Positions 21,111 to 33,003 of a stretch of DNA of 64,000 bases are shown in pieces. The first letter of the stretch is position 1, and every line of letters starts with the position of its first letter. Position numbers and translations under genes: made by a program. This DNA is from Dactylis glomerata (Eukaryota > Streptophyta > Magnoliopsida > Poales > Poaceae): NCBI GenBank assembly GCA_007115705.1, contig QXEO01000548.1, forward strand, positions 9,002,383 to 9,066,382, written 5' to 3'. The notes beneath the pieces are model-generated. The model did not search any database. It was not told the origin of the DNA and saw only the letters and a program-made list of their open reading frames with translations.

Positions 21111-23879
21111 CTACGCCACCTCAGCATCTTGCTCCGTGGCAGTGGGAGGAACGGTAGCGTCGTCGGCAGTAGCTGGAGGAGGTGCGGAAGCAGTTGTGAA
21201 TGGAATTGCGAAGGTTGGCGCTAAAGAAGCCGCCGAGGCCGCTGAGGGAGAAATTATTGACACTATGGCAGGCGTCAATTTCTTCGGCTTCTCAAAGAAA
21301 GGTTTCAACTCTGATCGGGTGCGACCATGAGGAGAACCAATCTTCTCCCAGTCGAGATCTGCCCCGTGCGCATAGGAAAGCGCGATGGCACCTTCGACAC
21401 CTCGCTTCACAGATAAACCTTTCAGCTGGAGGAGAGGATCATCCTGAGTATCGAAGGCCTTGGCAAGCTGTCCTAAGTCGCTGACTGGAACCTCCGACCT
21501 TTTCTTCGGCCATAACCCGACAAACATCCGCGATAGAACGCGGCTAACCAGCTCAAAAACATCCTAGACAGATATCCAGTTTGCTTCGAGCAAGTTGACC
21601 GCTGCCAGAAGAGGATCATCGGCAGATTGCGGAGTTGGCAAAAGAGCCTTGGTACGCTCTGAATGGATAAGCAAGGAAAGGTAAGTAAAAAGGAAAAGGC
21701 ATTATCAATAGAGTATAAGGAAAGTATCATCAGCAAAGAAAAGAATATGAAATAAGTATGTACCGCTAGCAGCGGCAGAAATCTTGTTGAGTCGTTCGGC
21801 CACGACTTGTTCCTGCTGGAGACGCTCCTTGGTAGCATCGGATAAAGCTGACTCTGCCTTCTTAGCCCTAGCAATTGCAGTATTGTGCAATTTTTCAGCG
21901 TTCGCCTTGGCCTTAGTCGCGGAGTCATAGGCTTTTTGAGAAGCAGAAAGCTCAGCTTCCAGAGATGCAATGCGTGCGTTCGCCGATGCTAAAGCATCTG
22001 CAAGTCAACAAGTGAAGAAAAGGGCAGTCAATAAAGAAGCAGGGGAAAGAGCATATCAAGAAAAGCAGAAACGAGGCAATGAATTAACCTTCAGAAGCTT
22101 TCGCAACCCTCCAGTACTGAGTACACTCAGTGCCTAAGGCGACGAATTTCTTCATCAGCACCTAGTAAAACAGGAACAAATAAGCACATGCAAAGAGGAA
22201 GGAAAAATCTTCAAGAATACGATCACTTACATTATCTGAAGAACTCGAAGGCTCATGCACCTCGAGAGAGACATCGGCTTCTTTGGATTTCTTTGACTTT
22301 TTTGTGCTCCGAGAGACAGGAACCTTCTTGATGGAAGATCTGGTAGCCCGAGGCACTGCAGCAGGAAGTTCAGTTTCTGGCACAGAAGCCTTGTCCGGAA
22401 TTGCGGTTTTTCGAGAAGGAGCAGCCGGGGCGTCTAGTTGTGTTTCCTCGTCCTCACTAAAAATGAGAAACGGGTTTTTCACAGCTTGGAAAAGCAAAAG
22501 AAGTAGAAAACAAAAACAGCGGAACTCGAAGAAAACACTTACGAATCCATGAGGTCGAACATCTCGACACCCTCTTCTAGACAAGGGGCTGCAGTAGCAG
22601 AAGTCTTCTGTGCAGAGGTACGCGAAGAAGTCACCTCGTCGACACGTTTCCTCTTCTTATTGGCATCAGTGTCTTCAGATAGTGCAACAGGAGGCGACGC
22701 CGTCGAGCTGGTGCCTTCTTCCGAATCTTCGGCTTCATCCCCGTCCTGGGTTTCTTCAGCCTCGGGGGCTTCAGATGCAACAGCAGCCAGATCGGCCGGC
22801 AGTGGTCCTCCCTCGGGAAGAGGAGGGAGTGAGACGAGGAATACATGGTCCTGCAGAGGAATAAGTCAGACAAGTATTTCGCACAAGTAAAAGCAAAGGT
22901 CGATAAAATTAGACAGCAAGTATACAAAACAAATGCACACCTCGGGTAGGGGGTGCGTGGAATCTAAGAAACTAGCAGTCAAATCTGCGACTGCGTGCTC
23001 CTTGGTGAGCTTGGTGAGGCTCCTAACTCGCTTGTCGACGTCCTTTTTCTCTATAAGTTCGTCAGAGATGCGAGAAGGATCCGCTAAGCCAGAATAGCTC
23101 CAAAGTTTGGAAAGACGATGCTGCAAGGGTTGGACTCGACATTGCACAAAGAACGCCATGAGCTGAATACCCGATAAAGCACCTCCTTTACCTCCCTTCA
23201 AAGTTTGGATACGATTCAGCAGAGGGGTAACTTGTTCCATCTCCGAATCTGAGGGAGGCGAGTCCCACGAGGCTAATTTTTTAAGTTCTTTAGTTGGATC
23301 AAAAGGAGCTAAGCCATATTGGTCTTCAGAGGAGGCCTCACGGTCCTTTATGTAAAACCATTTTGTCCTCCAACCTTGGACTGATGCAGACATGGAGAAT
23401 TCAAGATATTGGGCTTCAGCGCGTATGGAGACAACGGCGCCGCCCAATTCAGGTTTATTAGACAGCGAGACACTGGGGCGAAGTCGAAAGATTGAACGCC
23501 AGAGAAGGAAGTGGGGTTCTATCCCCAAGAAGGACTCGCAAAGAGTCACAAAGCAGGCAATGTGAAGGATGGAATTTGGGGTAAGCTGGTGAAGCTGTAC
23601 GCCGTAAACAAAAAGAAGCCCACGAAGGAATTCGTGGGCAGGAAGAGATAAACCGCGGAGAAGGAAGGAGAGAAACATTACTCGATAGCCGCTCGGGGGC
23701 TTTGGGATCCGCTCGGTGCTGGGAAATTTGATGGAGTCCTCGGAAGAGAGGAAGCCGTCCTCCCGAGCTTTCTTCACCTCTTTCTCCTTAATAGAAGAGC
23801 GCACCCAATCGGTTGCGGAGTTCGCACTCTTGCCCTTGGTCATAATGGCGTTCTTGGATGCGTAGTGTTTCACGCGCAT
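21111..23879 (-). CDS. Antisense gene 1: gypsy-type transposase-domain protein, 6 exons
   Basis: Six exons on the minus strand: 23879-22941, 22850-22543, 22456-22231, 22161-22089, 21997-21764 and 21658-21111. All five introns have GT...AG ends with pyrimidine-rich acceptors. The joined frame is 2328 nt, 775 residues plus stop, with a single in-frame TAG at 21566-21564 in exon 6. Exon 1 (313 residues) carries a domain of the kind annotated as 'putative gypsy type transposon' (PF04195), with GLSLPAHEFLRGLLFVYGVQ and CFVTLCESFLGIEPHF. Exons 2-3 are acidic, Ser-rich and basic (nuclear-signal-like KKRKR, KKSKKSK). Exons 4-5 form a coiled coil (ARIASLEAELSASQK). A TATA box lies at 24000-23993. The exon number and phases match the antisense gene at 33.6-54.4 kb. 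The role is unknown; calling it a transposase is only a database label. Confidence 0.75.
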
Positions 23880-23992
23880 CTACAATCTCGGTCTGGGGGC
23901 TTTTTGTGCAAAGAACACAGATGTGCAGATCGGCAATGGCGGCGGCGGAGAAGAAGAGGAGCTGGTAAACAGTAAAAAAACCCCACTCTCCC

Positions 23993-24000
23993 CATATATA
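23993..24000 (-). promoter_or_regulatory. TATA box of antisense gene 1
   Basis: On the minus strand AAGG-TATATATG-GGGAGAG, about 115 bases before the ATG at 23879. It lies inside the retrotransposon, far from either LTR, so the gene appears to have its own promoter. Confidence 0.65.
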
Positions 24001-25080
24001 CCTTCTCGACGAAGGAACATGGGTTGAGACGTGGCAAGCGGAGCGGAAGCGGCAGTCCACTAACGGGCAGGAAAAAATCGAAATTACCGCGCTATCCATG
24101 AGACGGTTCGCGTTCAAAACATAAGTAACGTATAGCAAAAATTGGCTAGTGACGTCATAAAAAAGATGGTATGAGAAAAAAGAAGGATGGCGCCGACAAG
24201 TGCAAAATGGATAAACAAAACTATCTCCGAAGGAGTTTCGATTATAGCCGTGGGGGCTACTATTTTCAAGAATGGTGAATACAACTTCTCTCTGAAGTGG
24301 TGGACTAGTATTCGAGGACAAGATGTTCTTAAAGTATCTCGAGTTGAAGTATCTCGAAGTTGAAATATCTCAAGTTGAAGTATGATGGACTACACTATAT
24401 TTTGAGCCTATACTCGAAAAAGTGTTTTTCGACTATAGCCTCGGGGGCTACTCCCATCGGGAGCGCTGAGCGCGCACCCGACGATATTTCTTGGTAAAGC
24501 ATTAGAGTTGGAGAAGTGCAGGAGTGTTACTCCCATCGGGAGCGAGTTTTTTGGTTGAAGAAACCCAAATATTTTTAGTCAAAATTTGACTGCGACATGA
24601 GATTCTCGAGTTGCGTTATTGCAACGCAACTCGAATGCCATGACTTGTCACGAAGGTAAGACCCCAGGATCCGTCCTGTGTGGCCTGGTATACGCACATG
24701 GATGCGCTCTGCTGGTATGTATCTGTGTCTACGATGCGAAGAAAATCCTGGTGGACGCACTGGGTACCCTGAGAATCACTGGGATCCATTCTTTGTAAGT
24801 CCTAAATGCAGCAAAAGAGTGGGTTTGACCGGTATCCCGAATTCAAGTCCAAGGGGATTGAATTTGAAGTAGGTGACAAGTATCTGTTCTGGCAGTTAAC
24901 TGACCTCTTGATCCGTCAGAGTTGTCAGGCTTGTTCATCAAAACCCCTTGCGAAAGAATATCGTAAAAATAAGTCGAAAGACCAAGTCGAAGATTTGAAG
25001 ATAAGAAGAAGTCGAAGAATTGATCAAGTCGAAGATTTAAAGATTAGAGATTCAACCCGAATCTGCAATTCTGGTAGAAT
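24001..25080 (+). other. 3' untranslated region with PPT-like repeats
   Basis: About 1.1 kb between the antisense promoter and the 3' PPT; no credible ORF. PPT-like GGGGGCTAC motifs occur at 24249-24260 and 24439-24451, besides the true PPT at 25081-25092. CTCCCATCGGGAG palindromes follow at about 24452-24464 and 24531-24543. There are also short direct repeats of a TCTCGAGTTGAAGTA type (about 24335-24380) and an AAGTCGAAGATTTAAAGAT type (about 24975-25048). Confidence 0.6.
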
Positions 25081-25092
25081 CTCAGGGGCTAC
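25081..25092 (+). promoter_or_regulatory. PPT of the RT-less Tat-like element
   Basis: CTCAGGGGCTAC abuts the 3' LTR start TGACAAGG, the site where plus-strand DNA synthesis would be primed. Confidence 0.75.
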
Positions 25093-25426
25093 TGACAAGG
25101 GTATAGTTAATAGAGCCCGTTAGTTGAGCACCCCTAAGGCCCGTATAGCTAGGCCCAATTGTAATGATAGTCGAATACGAGTTCCTACCGTATGTCGATA
25201 TTGTAATCTGTATCGGACCCTACCCGATCCTCGAGACCTGGCCACCTATATAAAGGGGCCAGGAGGGGACGGTGTAGGCCAGATTGAAAGCAAGCCAGGT
25301 TAAACACCCAAGTTTACTTTCGACGCATACCTATTTCGACTAACTTTACCTTCGAGTTCATCCGACGCCCTATCTCCCCGATCCTAAGTCCTTCATCTAG
25401 GGCATTTGTCGAGTTAACCCTCTTCA
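25093..25426 (+). repeat. 3' LTR of the RT-less Tat-like element
   Basis: 334 bp ending CTCTTCA, with about three differences from the 5' LTR. Followed by the TSD copy CTTAC (25427-25431). Confidence 0.95.
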
Positions 25427-25431
25427 CTTAC

Positions 25432-26865
25432 CGACCTGGCTTCCTCCGAAGTCAGTGGTTTCATCAAGGGCAGGAACCAACACAATGTAGCCAGCAGCAT
25501 CAAATTCAACACAGGGCCATCAGTAGCAGCCCGACACCATTACGCACCTCCCAAGTCACCAACATATTAATCAAAAAATAAGACACAAGAGAAGGAACCC
25601 CTTCTCTCATGTGTAGATTAGACTGCAGCACCTCATTCAAATGACGGAACCCATCGGCACAGCTCGCCCGGAGTTCCCGGTCCCATCCCGGGACAAAGTA
25701 TTCATCCAACTTTTGTGGTGTCCTTCAAAATTCATCTCCTCACAAAGGATGTAGAGAACAGCATCAGGTTCACAGCAGGGAGACGAGCCAATGCCCGGTC
25801 TGCCGCGCATTGCCAGCACAACCAAGCACTGAATCGTGCTGATTCAATAAAAACTCCAGTACCACATCAGCTGGGATATCAACCTATAAAGGCCCGACTT
25901 AACATATCTGAGACCCTGGCTATCTTCCAGCCCTACTTCACCAAGGGCACTGGCTATTGTGGTGCTACCCGTAGCTGGTGACCACAGGCGCTAGTGCTAT
26001 ATGACATCATTGTACGGGGTGTTCTACACCTTCGCAGATACTGGGATCGGAGGCTTGGCCCAGAAACAGCCTGCATTTTAGGGGCAGTGGGCGGATGAGG
26101 GAGGCAACCTCGCTCGTCGGAGATCGATGAGTGTCGACTGGCTAGGATTGTTTTCATAGGCCAATCTTGTCGTGGGGTGGCGAGGACTGTTGGCATAGGC
26201 TAAACTTGCCGAGCGATCTCAAAGAGATGTTCAACGGTGCAGAGGGGTGATGGTGTGGGTTGTCCTCGATGCGGGTGTTAACTGATCTTCAAATCATGGA
26301 ACGCTTGCGCTCTTCAAGCTTGCGCTTATCGCCTTCTCGACAAAACAGAACCTGCTCTGATCAAGTCGTCTGGTCAGTTATTCAGCAGCGACGGGGGTCC
26401 AGATTCTTTGAGCAGGCGTCGCCGATGCAAAGTTGGCGGCCGACGTGGCTGGCATTGCCCTTGACCGGCGATCAGGATTGAGGAGTCGTTCAGCTCGGAA
26501 GTGGTCTGGCCCTAGTTGGGTCTTTATTTATGGTGAAGATTACGGTAGGCAAAACAGGTCTAACCAGGACTCTCGATTTCCTTTCCTCCATAGACTTAGG
26601 CGAACGTGTGACCTCTGATCTTCTTCTGTATGGCAGATTTCTTTTTGGTTCTGTCAAGATTTCCATGGAAGCATAGGCTTCCGATCTCAGTACGGTACGA
26701 ACAGAGCTGAGCGACATACGAACTGGGTTTACGCTCAGAGATGCACATTGGCCGAACCATTTTTTCACTATATAATGGCATAAGTGGTAATATGTAATTT
26801 GGTGGGAGGGCAAATTAGTCTAGAAAAAGTGGTTGATGACGGAAACCTTACTACTTTTATTATTA
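25432..26865 (-). other. Helitron body, possible captured gene fragments
   Basis: About 1.4 kb of Helitron-internal sequence. On the minus strand between about 25745 and 25430 there are short open stretches with exon-like composition: frame containing DEYFVPGWDRELRASCADG at 25709-25640, and another with AAGYIVLVPALDETTDF near 25515-25450. They lie in different frames separated by AT-rich, intron-like sequence. I cannot name a parent gene. Grass Helitrons often carry such pieces, so capture is plausible, but nothing here is an intact gene. Confidence 0.4.
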
Positions 26866-26894
26866 GGTATAGATATCTTTGCAAATTTGTGTAG

Positions 26895-27525
26895 ATGATC
26901 ATGACCCTTGATTTCAAGCACTTTTTCAATGGTCAAGAGCTTAGTCCTGATGGGTCTAATTTCACCAAATGGTACATGCGCTTGAGAACTTCACTCCAAC
27001 ATACTGAGACACTTTTTACAATAATTGAGCCATTGGGATTTCCGCCAGAAGAGCATTCAGACCAGGCAATGATTAACACATTCCATTATAGACAGAACTG
27101 TTATTTCATAGTCCGTACTGCGATCCATAGCATGATGATACCTGAGATGGGGATTTTCTGGGAGACTGCCACATCGGATGAGATCATAAGTGATCTAAAA
27201 GAGATCTTTGAGCCTGAAGTGCACTTGATGAGACATGAGTGCCTGAATGAATTCCTATCATGCAAGATGGAGGAACATGGGTGTGTGGGATTGCATCTTG
27301 TAAAGATGCTTAGAATCCACAGACGTCTGACTGTAGAATTGGGTTTTGATCTAACAAATGATATTGCCAAAAGTGTGGTACTGTGATCGCTTCCTCCAAA
27401 CTATAAGAGTTTCGTCAAGAGGTTTCTAAGAAAGGCTAAACCAGTCAACCTTCATCAGCTCATGGCGATAATTAGGCTTCATGAAATTGAGCCCTCTCAC
27501 ATAGAGATCATCGATCTGACAGGTA
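26895..27525 (+). pseudogene. gag: Copia (plus) gag fragment
   Basis: An ATG at 26895, 20 bases downstream of the Helitron junction, opens a 163-codon frame ending in TGA at 27384-27386. The reading continues recognisably past that stop to about 27525 (LPPNYKSFVKRF). The protein is the Copia-type Gag N-terminal and UBN2-like domain: FNGQELSPDGSNFTKWYMRLR near the start, then ECLNEFLSCKMEEHG. It parallels the gag of the minus Copia at 45.2-45.5 kb. It ends before any zinc knuckle, and no protease, integrase or RT follows. Gag would form the particle, but this copy is truncated and non-functional. Confidence 0.8.
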
Positions 27526-30401
27526 TATATGATATACAATGTTATAAATGTTTTATAAACACTTATGCAGTTTTGAAAAGTATGAGATACTAATTTCAGT
27601 TTTGTTGAAAACAGGAACTGCAGAGTGAAGTGTTCATGGAGGAGATGCCCATGGCGCCCTGGAGAAGACATGCGTGAGGTTTCGATGGCGCCGATCTATC
27701 TCGACATTTATCTTCGAGTTTAGAATTTGAATAAAAGTTTTTTAATCATTTTTGCATTAAGACCCTGTGATTGTCTCAAATGTATGAGATAAATTTTATT
27801 CATGTGTAATAAACAAGTTGGTTGTTTTCGCTATGAATAAAGTCTTTTTGGATGATTATGAATAAAGTTATTCTTATTTATTCCTGTTGATATAATTGCA
27901 AGCATTTATAATATTATGATCAAAGTCTTTATTGTTTATTGCCCGCGCTTAATAATGATTTGAGTTCTTTTATGAAAATACTTATGTGAATTTCATAGCG
28001 ATGAAATTGAATATATGTTTTTGAATTGTATCAATTACATATATGTATGTCATAATTTCATGCTGATGGAACTAATGAGTTTTTGATATTTGATCGAATT
28101 CGCATACGATCGACACTTCATTTATTCAAAATGATTTAAACACTTCATGCTAAAGTGTAAAATACACAAGTATTGATATTATGCATAAAAGATGTGTAGT
28201 ATTTCAACTGAAGACATCATTATTTCGCGAAATTCTTTATTAAAGATTTAGTAATTATTTGAATTACTAAGAAAGGATTAAATTATTTTGATATGTACAC
28301 ATAGTTTAATAGAAATAAAGAAATATTTGAGCCAAGTCGAATTTGAATCGGTCAAAAATGAATAAGTTCAAAGTTTATGATTTGGAAGAAATTTGACGAA
28401 TGAGTTTGACAAATAATAATGCCAAACAATTCAAATTGTTGAAATGTTCGCGTTAAAATCATATTCAAATGGACATTATTTATTAAAGAAATAAATCATC
28501 GGTAATGGCATAAATTATCATTTAAAGTGGCACATTAAATAAACTCAATTTAAAATAAATAGGAAGCCATATAAATAATACTATATGAGTTGTAGTGTAA
28601 TTTATAAAAGATTCCAGGTTATTTTGATAATCCAAATTTATGAAAATCTTCATAGAAAGGTCCTTATAAGATTAAGGACTTATCTTCTAAAACCAAAAGA
28701 TGCAAATTCTGTCTTGTAGAAAATTTGGTGCACTCTAGAGAAAATGTTTTCTCGGTAAAGGTGTTAAATGGAAGAAAATAAAGGATCAATTAAAGTAATT
28801 GAATTAATCTTTATAATATCAGAATAGCGCAGTGGAATAAGTTCTGAAACGAAGGTCTATATTAGAAAAGAAGTATTGATGATAAAAATCATACAATTAA
28901 GTCCTTTATTTAAATAGGTTTCATGAATTAAAATTGTGCTGGTTCGCAAAGAGAAATTCATGATTTACTTGTCAAGTTATTGAAACTAGACATATCTACG
29001 ACAATGAAGAAAAGATGGCAGACCTAAATGCGAGAAATAACTTAGAGTCAGAATTAAAGGTTTTATCTAAGAGAGGTAATTGTTACTCGATCTTATTAAG
29101 TAAATTGTATTACTTAATTCTTCAAAATAATATCAGATTATGCAGAAGAAAATAAATCTTTAATGAATAGACATAAAAACACAATTTATCTTAAAAGATG
29201 TTTAGATAAATTCAAGTGATTGACTACAATGTGTAGTGATGCTTAAAAGTATTCAATTTCAATTAATTGTTAAAATTGCAAAGTTCTTAAATCAGTTTAA
29301 GTTATGGCAATGTTTAACACATTTTTGAATTGATACTCGCATTTAAGTGATCTTGATGATTAAGAATCAAAGGATTATCGGGATGAACCTATTTACATTA
29401 AAGTGAGTGGGAGCAATGAAAATAGCTCTAATCTCACAATTATATGTAAGAGTTCATACTCTGAGTGGGAGCTTGCTCTATATGTAAGAGGACATATTCT
29501 GAGTGGGAGCTATGACAAAGTTCATTTATGTGAATGACATATAATAAATAACTGCGTATGGTATCATAATTATTAATTAGAATTAATAAGTGGAGAAATT
29601 GACATCATGTTCTAAGGCAAAATTTTAAAAGCATTAAGTCAGAATGTATGTTAGTCATAATTCTAAAAGTTCATAATAAATAAAGTCAAAAGGTTTTGAC
29701 TAAATGACTAAGAAAATATTGAGCTTGAACTCAATAATGTTTGACAGAAGCGTCTCAAAGTTTGCGCTATCCAAAACCATGTTTTGCATAAAGACAAACA
29801 ATGCATCCCAAGTTCAAATGTTGAAAAGCTAGGTAAAAGAATGATTAGAGAATCATTAAAACCAAGGAAAAGCCTATCTTATGAATTCTTGTGAAAGAAC
29901 TAATAGTAATTTCTGGAAAAGTGAGCGTACACTTGGTTTCAGAAATTTGGAAAATTAACTCCATCAAAGACTAAGTGCAACAAAAGCGTGATTGGGACAT
30001 TGAGATTGCATCTAGGTGATTTCAATTAAATCTACATAAATTAAAAGTTGCTCTGGTAGTGGCAAGTATAATGCTTGGTTTGAGAATGTTCGACTTCTAG
30101 ATGAGTGTGTATCTATTTTGCATGGTTTATGAGAAAATCGAGGATTAATCAAACACCATTGCAAAACTAGAATACAAAGTCTCACTCTTCTACCAAACAC
30201 TAAACTTAAACAGCATCATGAGATGATAATAAAGTGTCATACAAAAGATGACAAGTTGCAAAGGATATAAAGATCTGATCTCTGCAGATCGCTAAGGTAA
30301 GTCCTCGCAAGCATGCATGATCAAAGGATCATATAAATGATATGCTCCGTGATCAGTAAAAATGCAGCTAGATTATTTGTACTCTAGTGCAAGTGGGAGA
30401 C
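27526..30401 (+). other. AT-rich, pol-less interior of Copia (plus)
   Basis: Nearly 2.9 kb of strongly AT-rich DNA between the gag remnant and the PPT. No frame shows protease, integrase or RT motifs. Near-repeats occur at 29400-29515 (GAGTGGGAGC, ATATGTAAGAG). A purine tract AAGTGGGAGAC (30391-30401) is the PPT before the 3' LTR. This is either an element that never had pol or a very decayed one; the uniform composition and clean PPT favour the former. Confidence 0.6.
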
Positions 30402-31529
30402 TGAAGAAAATATGCCCTAAAGGAAAAATAATATTAGACTTATTTGCATATTTCATATAGTTCATAATAAGTTTAGTACTATGCTAGAACTATGTCAATC
30501 GAAAACATTGACATAGGTGTAGTATTAAATGATTAAAAGTCCCTAGTAAATCCTCTATTTACTAGTTCATTGATCAACTGATGATCGAGGTTTCCCAATC
30601 ATGGAGCATTACTTAATTGACAATGAGATCGTGCCATTTGATAATGCCATGATGGACAATACCCAAAGTATCTATTGCAACACGATTGTTTCATGATGTT
30701 CACGTTGCAATATGATGAAAGTGTCATAGCTTAATCCTTAGACCGTGAAGTTATATCTAATCACTATTTTTGGAGGAAACTCTAATTGCATCAACCATCA
30801 TCACGTAACTGGTTGACTGAAAAAGGTGTCTCTTGGGTTCTCTAAAGGGGTAGGTTGAGGCGTATAAACCAAGAGCGGGATTTGCTCATCCGCATGACGG
30901 ATATGATACTCTGGGCCCACTCAGGGAGAATACATCAAAGATGTGCAGCATGTGACTAGGTCATGGAGATGGATTATCACGGATGAGTAAATAGCATAAG
31001 CCGATGATAAGATGGAACGAGGTATTTGGAATACCGATGATCAGATCTTAGGCTATGCAAGTATCAGCGAAGCAAAGGGAAAGGCTCGTCGATTCTTATG
31101 GTTCAACGACTAAAATAACTTCATAGAATGCACAGGGGTCTTCACGGATTTTCAGATCTGATTAAAGATCATTTATCATAGAGAGTTCTTGGTAATGTCT
31201 GTCACGTTCTCGAACCGTCGGGTAACACACTTAAGGGATCACAATGCTAGAGATGATTTGGTATTATCCGAAAACACCGTGTGATGTTATATGAGAGAGA
31301 AAAAGTTCCAATTAAGTCCGAAATAGTTTCAGCGGAGTCCAAAATAGTTTCGATGAAAATCCAGAATAGTTTCTGTGGAGTCCGGAATGGTTCCGATGAA
31401 GTCTAGAAGTGTTTCGGAGTAGAGGGGAATTAATTATGAGTGAATTAATATTAATTATATGAATCAATATTGATTATATAATTAATAAATCATTTATTCA
31501 TCTAATGGGCCAAATTACTGAAAGAAGCC
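30402..31529 (+). mobile_element. Copia (plus) 3' LTR, first piece
   Basis: Starts TGAAGAAAATATGCCC after the PPT. Includes the stretch matching 5840-6189, the uninterrupted insertion site of the 6190 Gypsy (about 30866-30875) and the short tandem repeat at 31312-31423. Ends in AAGCC (31525-31529), the TSD of the Gypsy solo LTR that follows. Confidence 0.85.
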
Positions 31530-32463
31530 TGATACGTCCCAAACGTATCTATAATTTTTTATGCTCCATGCTTGTTTATGCACCGTTTGCTTTGTGTTTT
31601 GTTACACTTCATGGCGTTTTTATGCATTTTCCGGAACTAACCTATTAACGAGATGCCACGGTGCGAGTTTCCTATTTTCTGCTATTTTTGTGTTTCAAAA
31701 AAGTTATACAGGAAATATTCTCGGAATTGGACGAAACAAAAGCCAAAGTTCCTATTTTTTTCCGATATGAGACGGAGTCCAAAGCAGAGACGGAGAGGGG
31801 CGACACCACCCCATGGCACGGGCCATCCCCTGGCCGCGCTGGGGCATGGTGTGGCCCCCTGGTCCATCCCCCTGACATCGCCCTTTTGCCTATATATTCT
31901 CCTCGACGAGAAAACCCTAAGCATCTGATCAATTTTTCAGAAAACATACTGCAAGCCGCCGCCGTCGTCGATGCGAGATCGGGAGGGTCCAGAAGCTCTT
32001 CCCGGCACCCTGCCAGAGAGGGGAATAACCACCGGAGGCCTTCTTCATCACCATGCCTGCCTCCGGAGTGATGTGTGAGTAGTCTACCTTGGACTACGGG
32101 TCCATAGCAGTAGCTAGATGGTTGTCTTCTCCTCCATGTGCTTCATGTTTAGATCTTGTGAGCTGCCTAGATATCGTTATGTAATTCTATATGTTGTGTT
32201 TGTTGGGATTCGATGAATATTGAGTACTATGTCAAGTTGATTTATTGATTTATCATCTCTATGTTGTTTATGATCTTGCATGCTCTCTATTGCTAGTAGA
32301 TATCTTGTCTGAGTAGATGCTAGTGACTCCAAGAGGGAGTATTTATGCTCGATAGTGGGTTCATGCCTCTAGTAATCTGGGGGAGTGACAATAACCTCTA
32401 AGGTTGTAGATGTGATGTTGCTACTAGGGAGAAAACAACAATCTTGTGTTCAAGGACATTTGT

Positions 32464-32990
32464 TGTCGTGGTTTCGTCAACAGATCTTCCATAGGGGTAG
32501 GTGTATGGTGGTTTGTGGAAGGGGGTGAACAAGGCGGAGCGATCCGGGACGGTGGTAGCACGAGTTTACCCAGCTTCAGATCCCGCAACGGTGGCGAGAC
32601 CCTACGTGCTGCTATAATTCACTATAAGGCAATAAGTGCTCGGTTACAATGATGAGGTTGGCTGTTTCGCTATGCGATCGGCCGTATGTCTAAGCTGTGC
32701 CTCAAGGGCTTCTCCACGCCGGCTTACAAAGGCGCCTGGCATGGGCAACACAATGGTACCAGAGCGGATACAACTTGGAGTCCTAGACTAAGTCCTATGC
32801 GTGTACTACAAGGCAACCCGCCATGGGCTTGTCTGCGGATCCGCCATGAGCTCCTGCGTCCAATATCGCCATGGTCTTTCCAGCAACTAGGCCGCCCGGT
32901 AGGCAATCCGCCATACCACTCTGATGGGCCACCCTGGCTTGCTGGTTTAGGACTACGTTGCTGGTATACCTATTTGGTATATCCCCAACA
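32464..32990 (-). repeat. 3' LTR of the Tat element
   Basis: 527 bp, same length as 62330-62856. Preceded (minus strand) by the PPT at 32991-33003. Confidence 0.9.
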
Positions 32991-33003
32991 GTAGCCCCCA
33001 GGG
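32991..33003 (-). promoter_or_regulatory. PPT of the Tat element
   Basis: On the minus strand CCCTGGGGGCTAC immediately before the LTR. The GGGGGCTAC core recurs in the hairpin arrays described at 48642 and 50413. Confidence 0.75.

Larger units (their letters stand above)
16242..25426 (+). mobile_element. Tat-lineage Gypsy lacking RT and integrase
   Basis: A 9185-bp LTR element with a perfect TSD CTTAC (16237-16241 and 25427-25431), 334-bp LTRs, a PBS at 16577-16595 and a PPT at 25081-25092. Gag and aspartic protease are on the plus strand; two spliced genes lie on the minus strand. No RT, RNase H or integrase motif occurs between the protease (ends 19716) and the 3' LTR, so the element is non-autonomous. 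The two LTRs differ at about three positions by eye, so it is one of the youngest insertions in the window. The Tat lineage is inferred from the antisense gene and gag type. Confidence 0.9.
15870..26873 (-). mobile_element. Non-autonomous Helitron (about 1.8 kb) carrying a nested Gypsy
   Basis: On the minus strand the element begins TCTATACCTAATAATA (5' end at 26873) and ends with a GC-rich hairpin followed by CCAATTTCCTAG (3' end at 15870). The hairpin is CCCGTCGCAACGCACGGG at 15882-15899. It sits between a host A and T with no TSD, the Helitron rule. Removing it restores the Copia leader running into GCAAATTTGTGTAGATG before gag. Own sequence is 15870-16241 plus 25432-26873, about 1.8 kb, with no Rep/helicase coding region, so it is non-autonomous. 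It was later entered by the Gypsy at 16242. Confidence 0.85.

Noticed and set aside
25432..26865. A functional host gene inside the Helitron
   Set aside because: Only short open stretches in different frames, no start-to-stop structure and no recognisable domain.
32459..32468. Alternative boundary of the Tat element starting TGTTGTCG with TSD ACATT
   Set aside because: The LTR at 62330 and the related family LTRs start TGTYGTGG and end CAACA; this gives the perfect TSD TTTGT.
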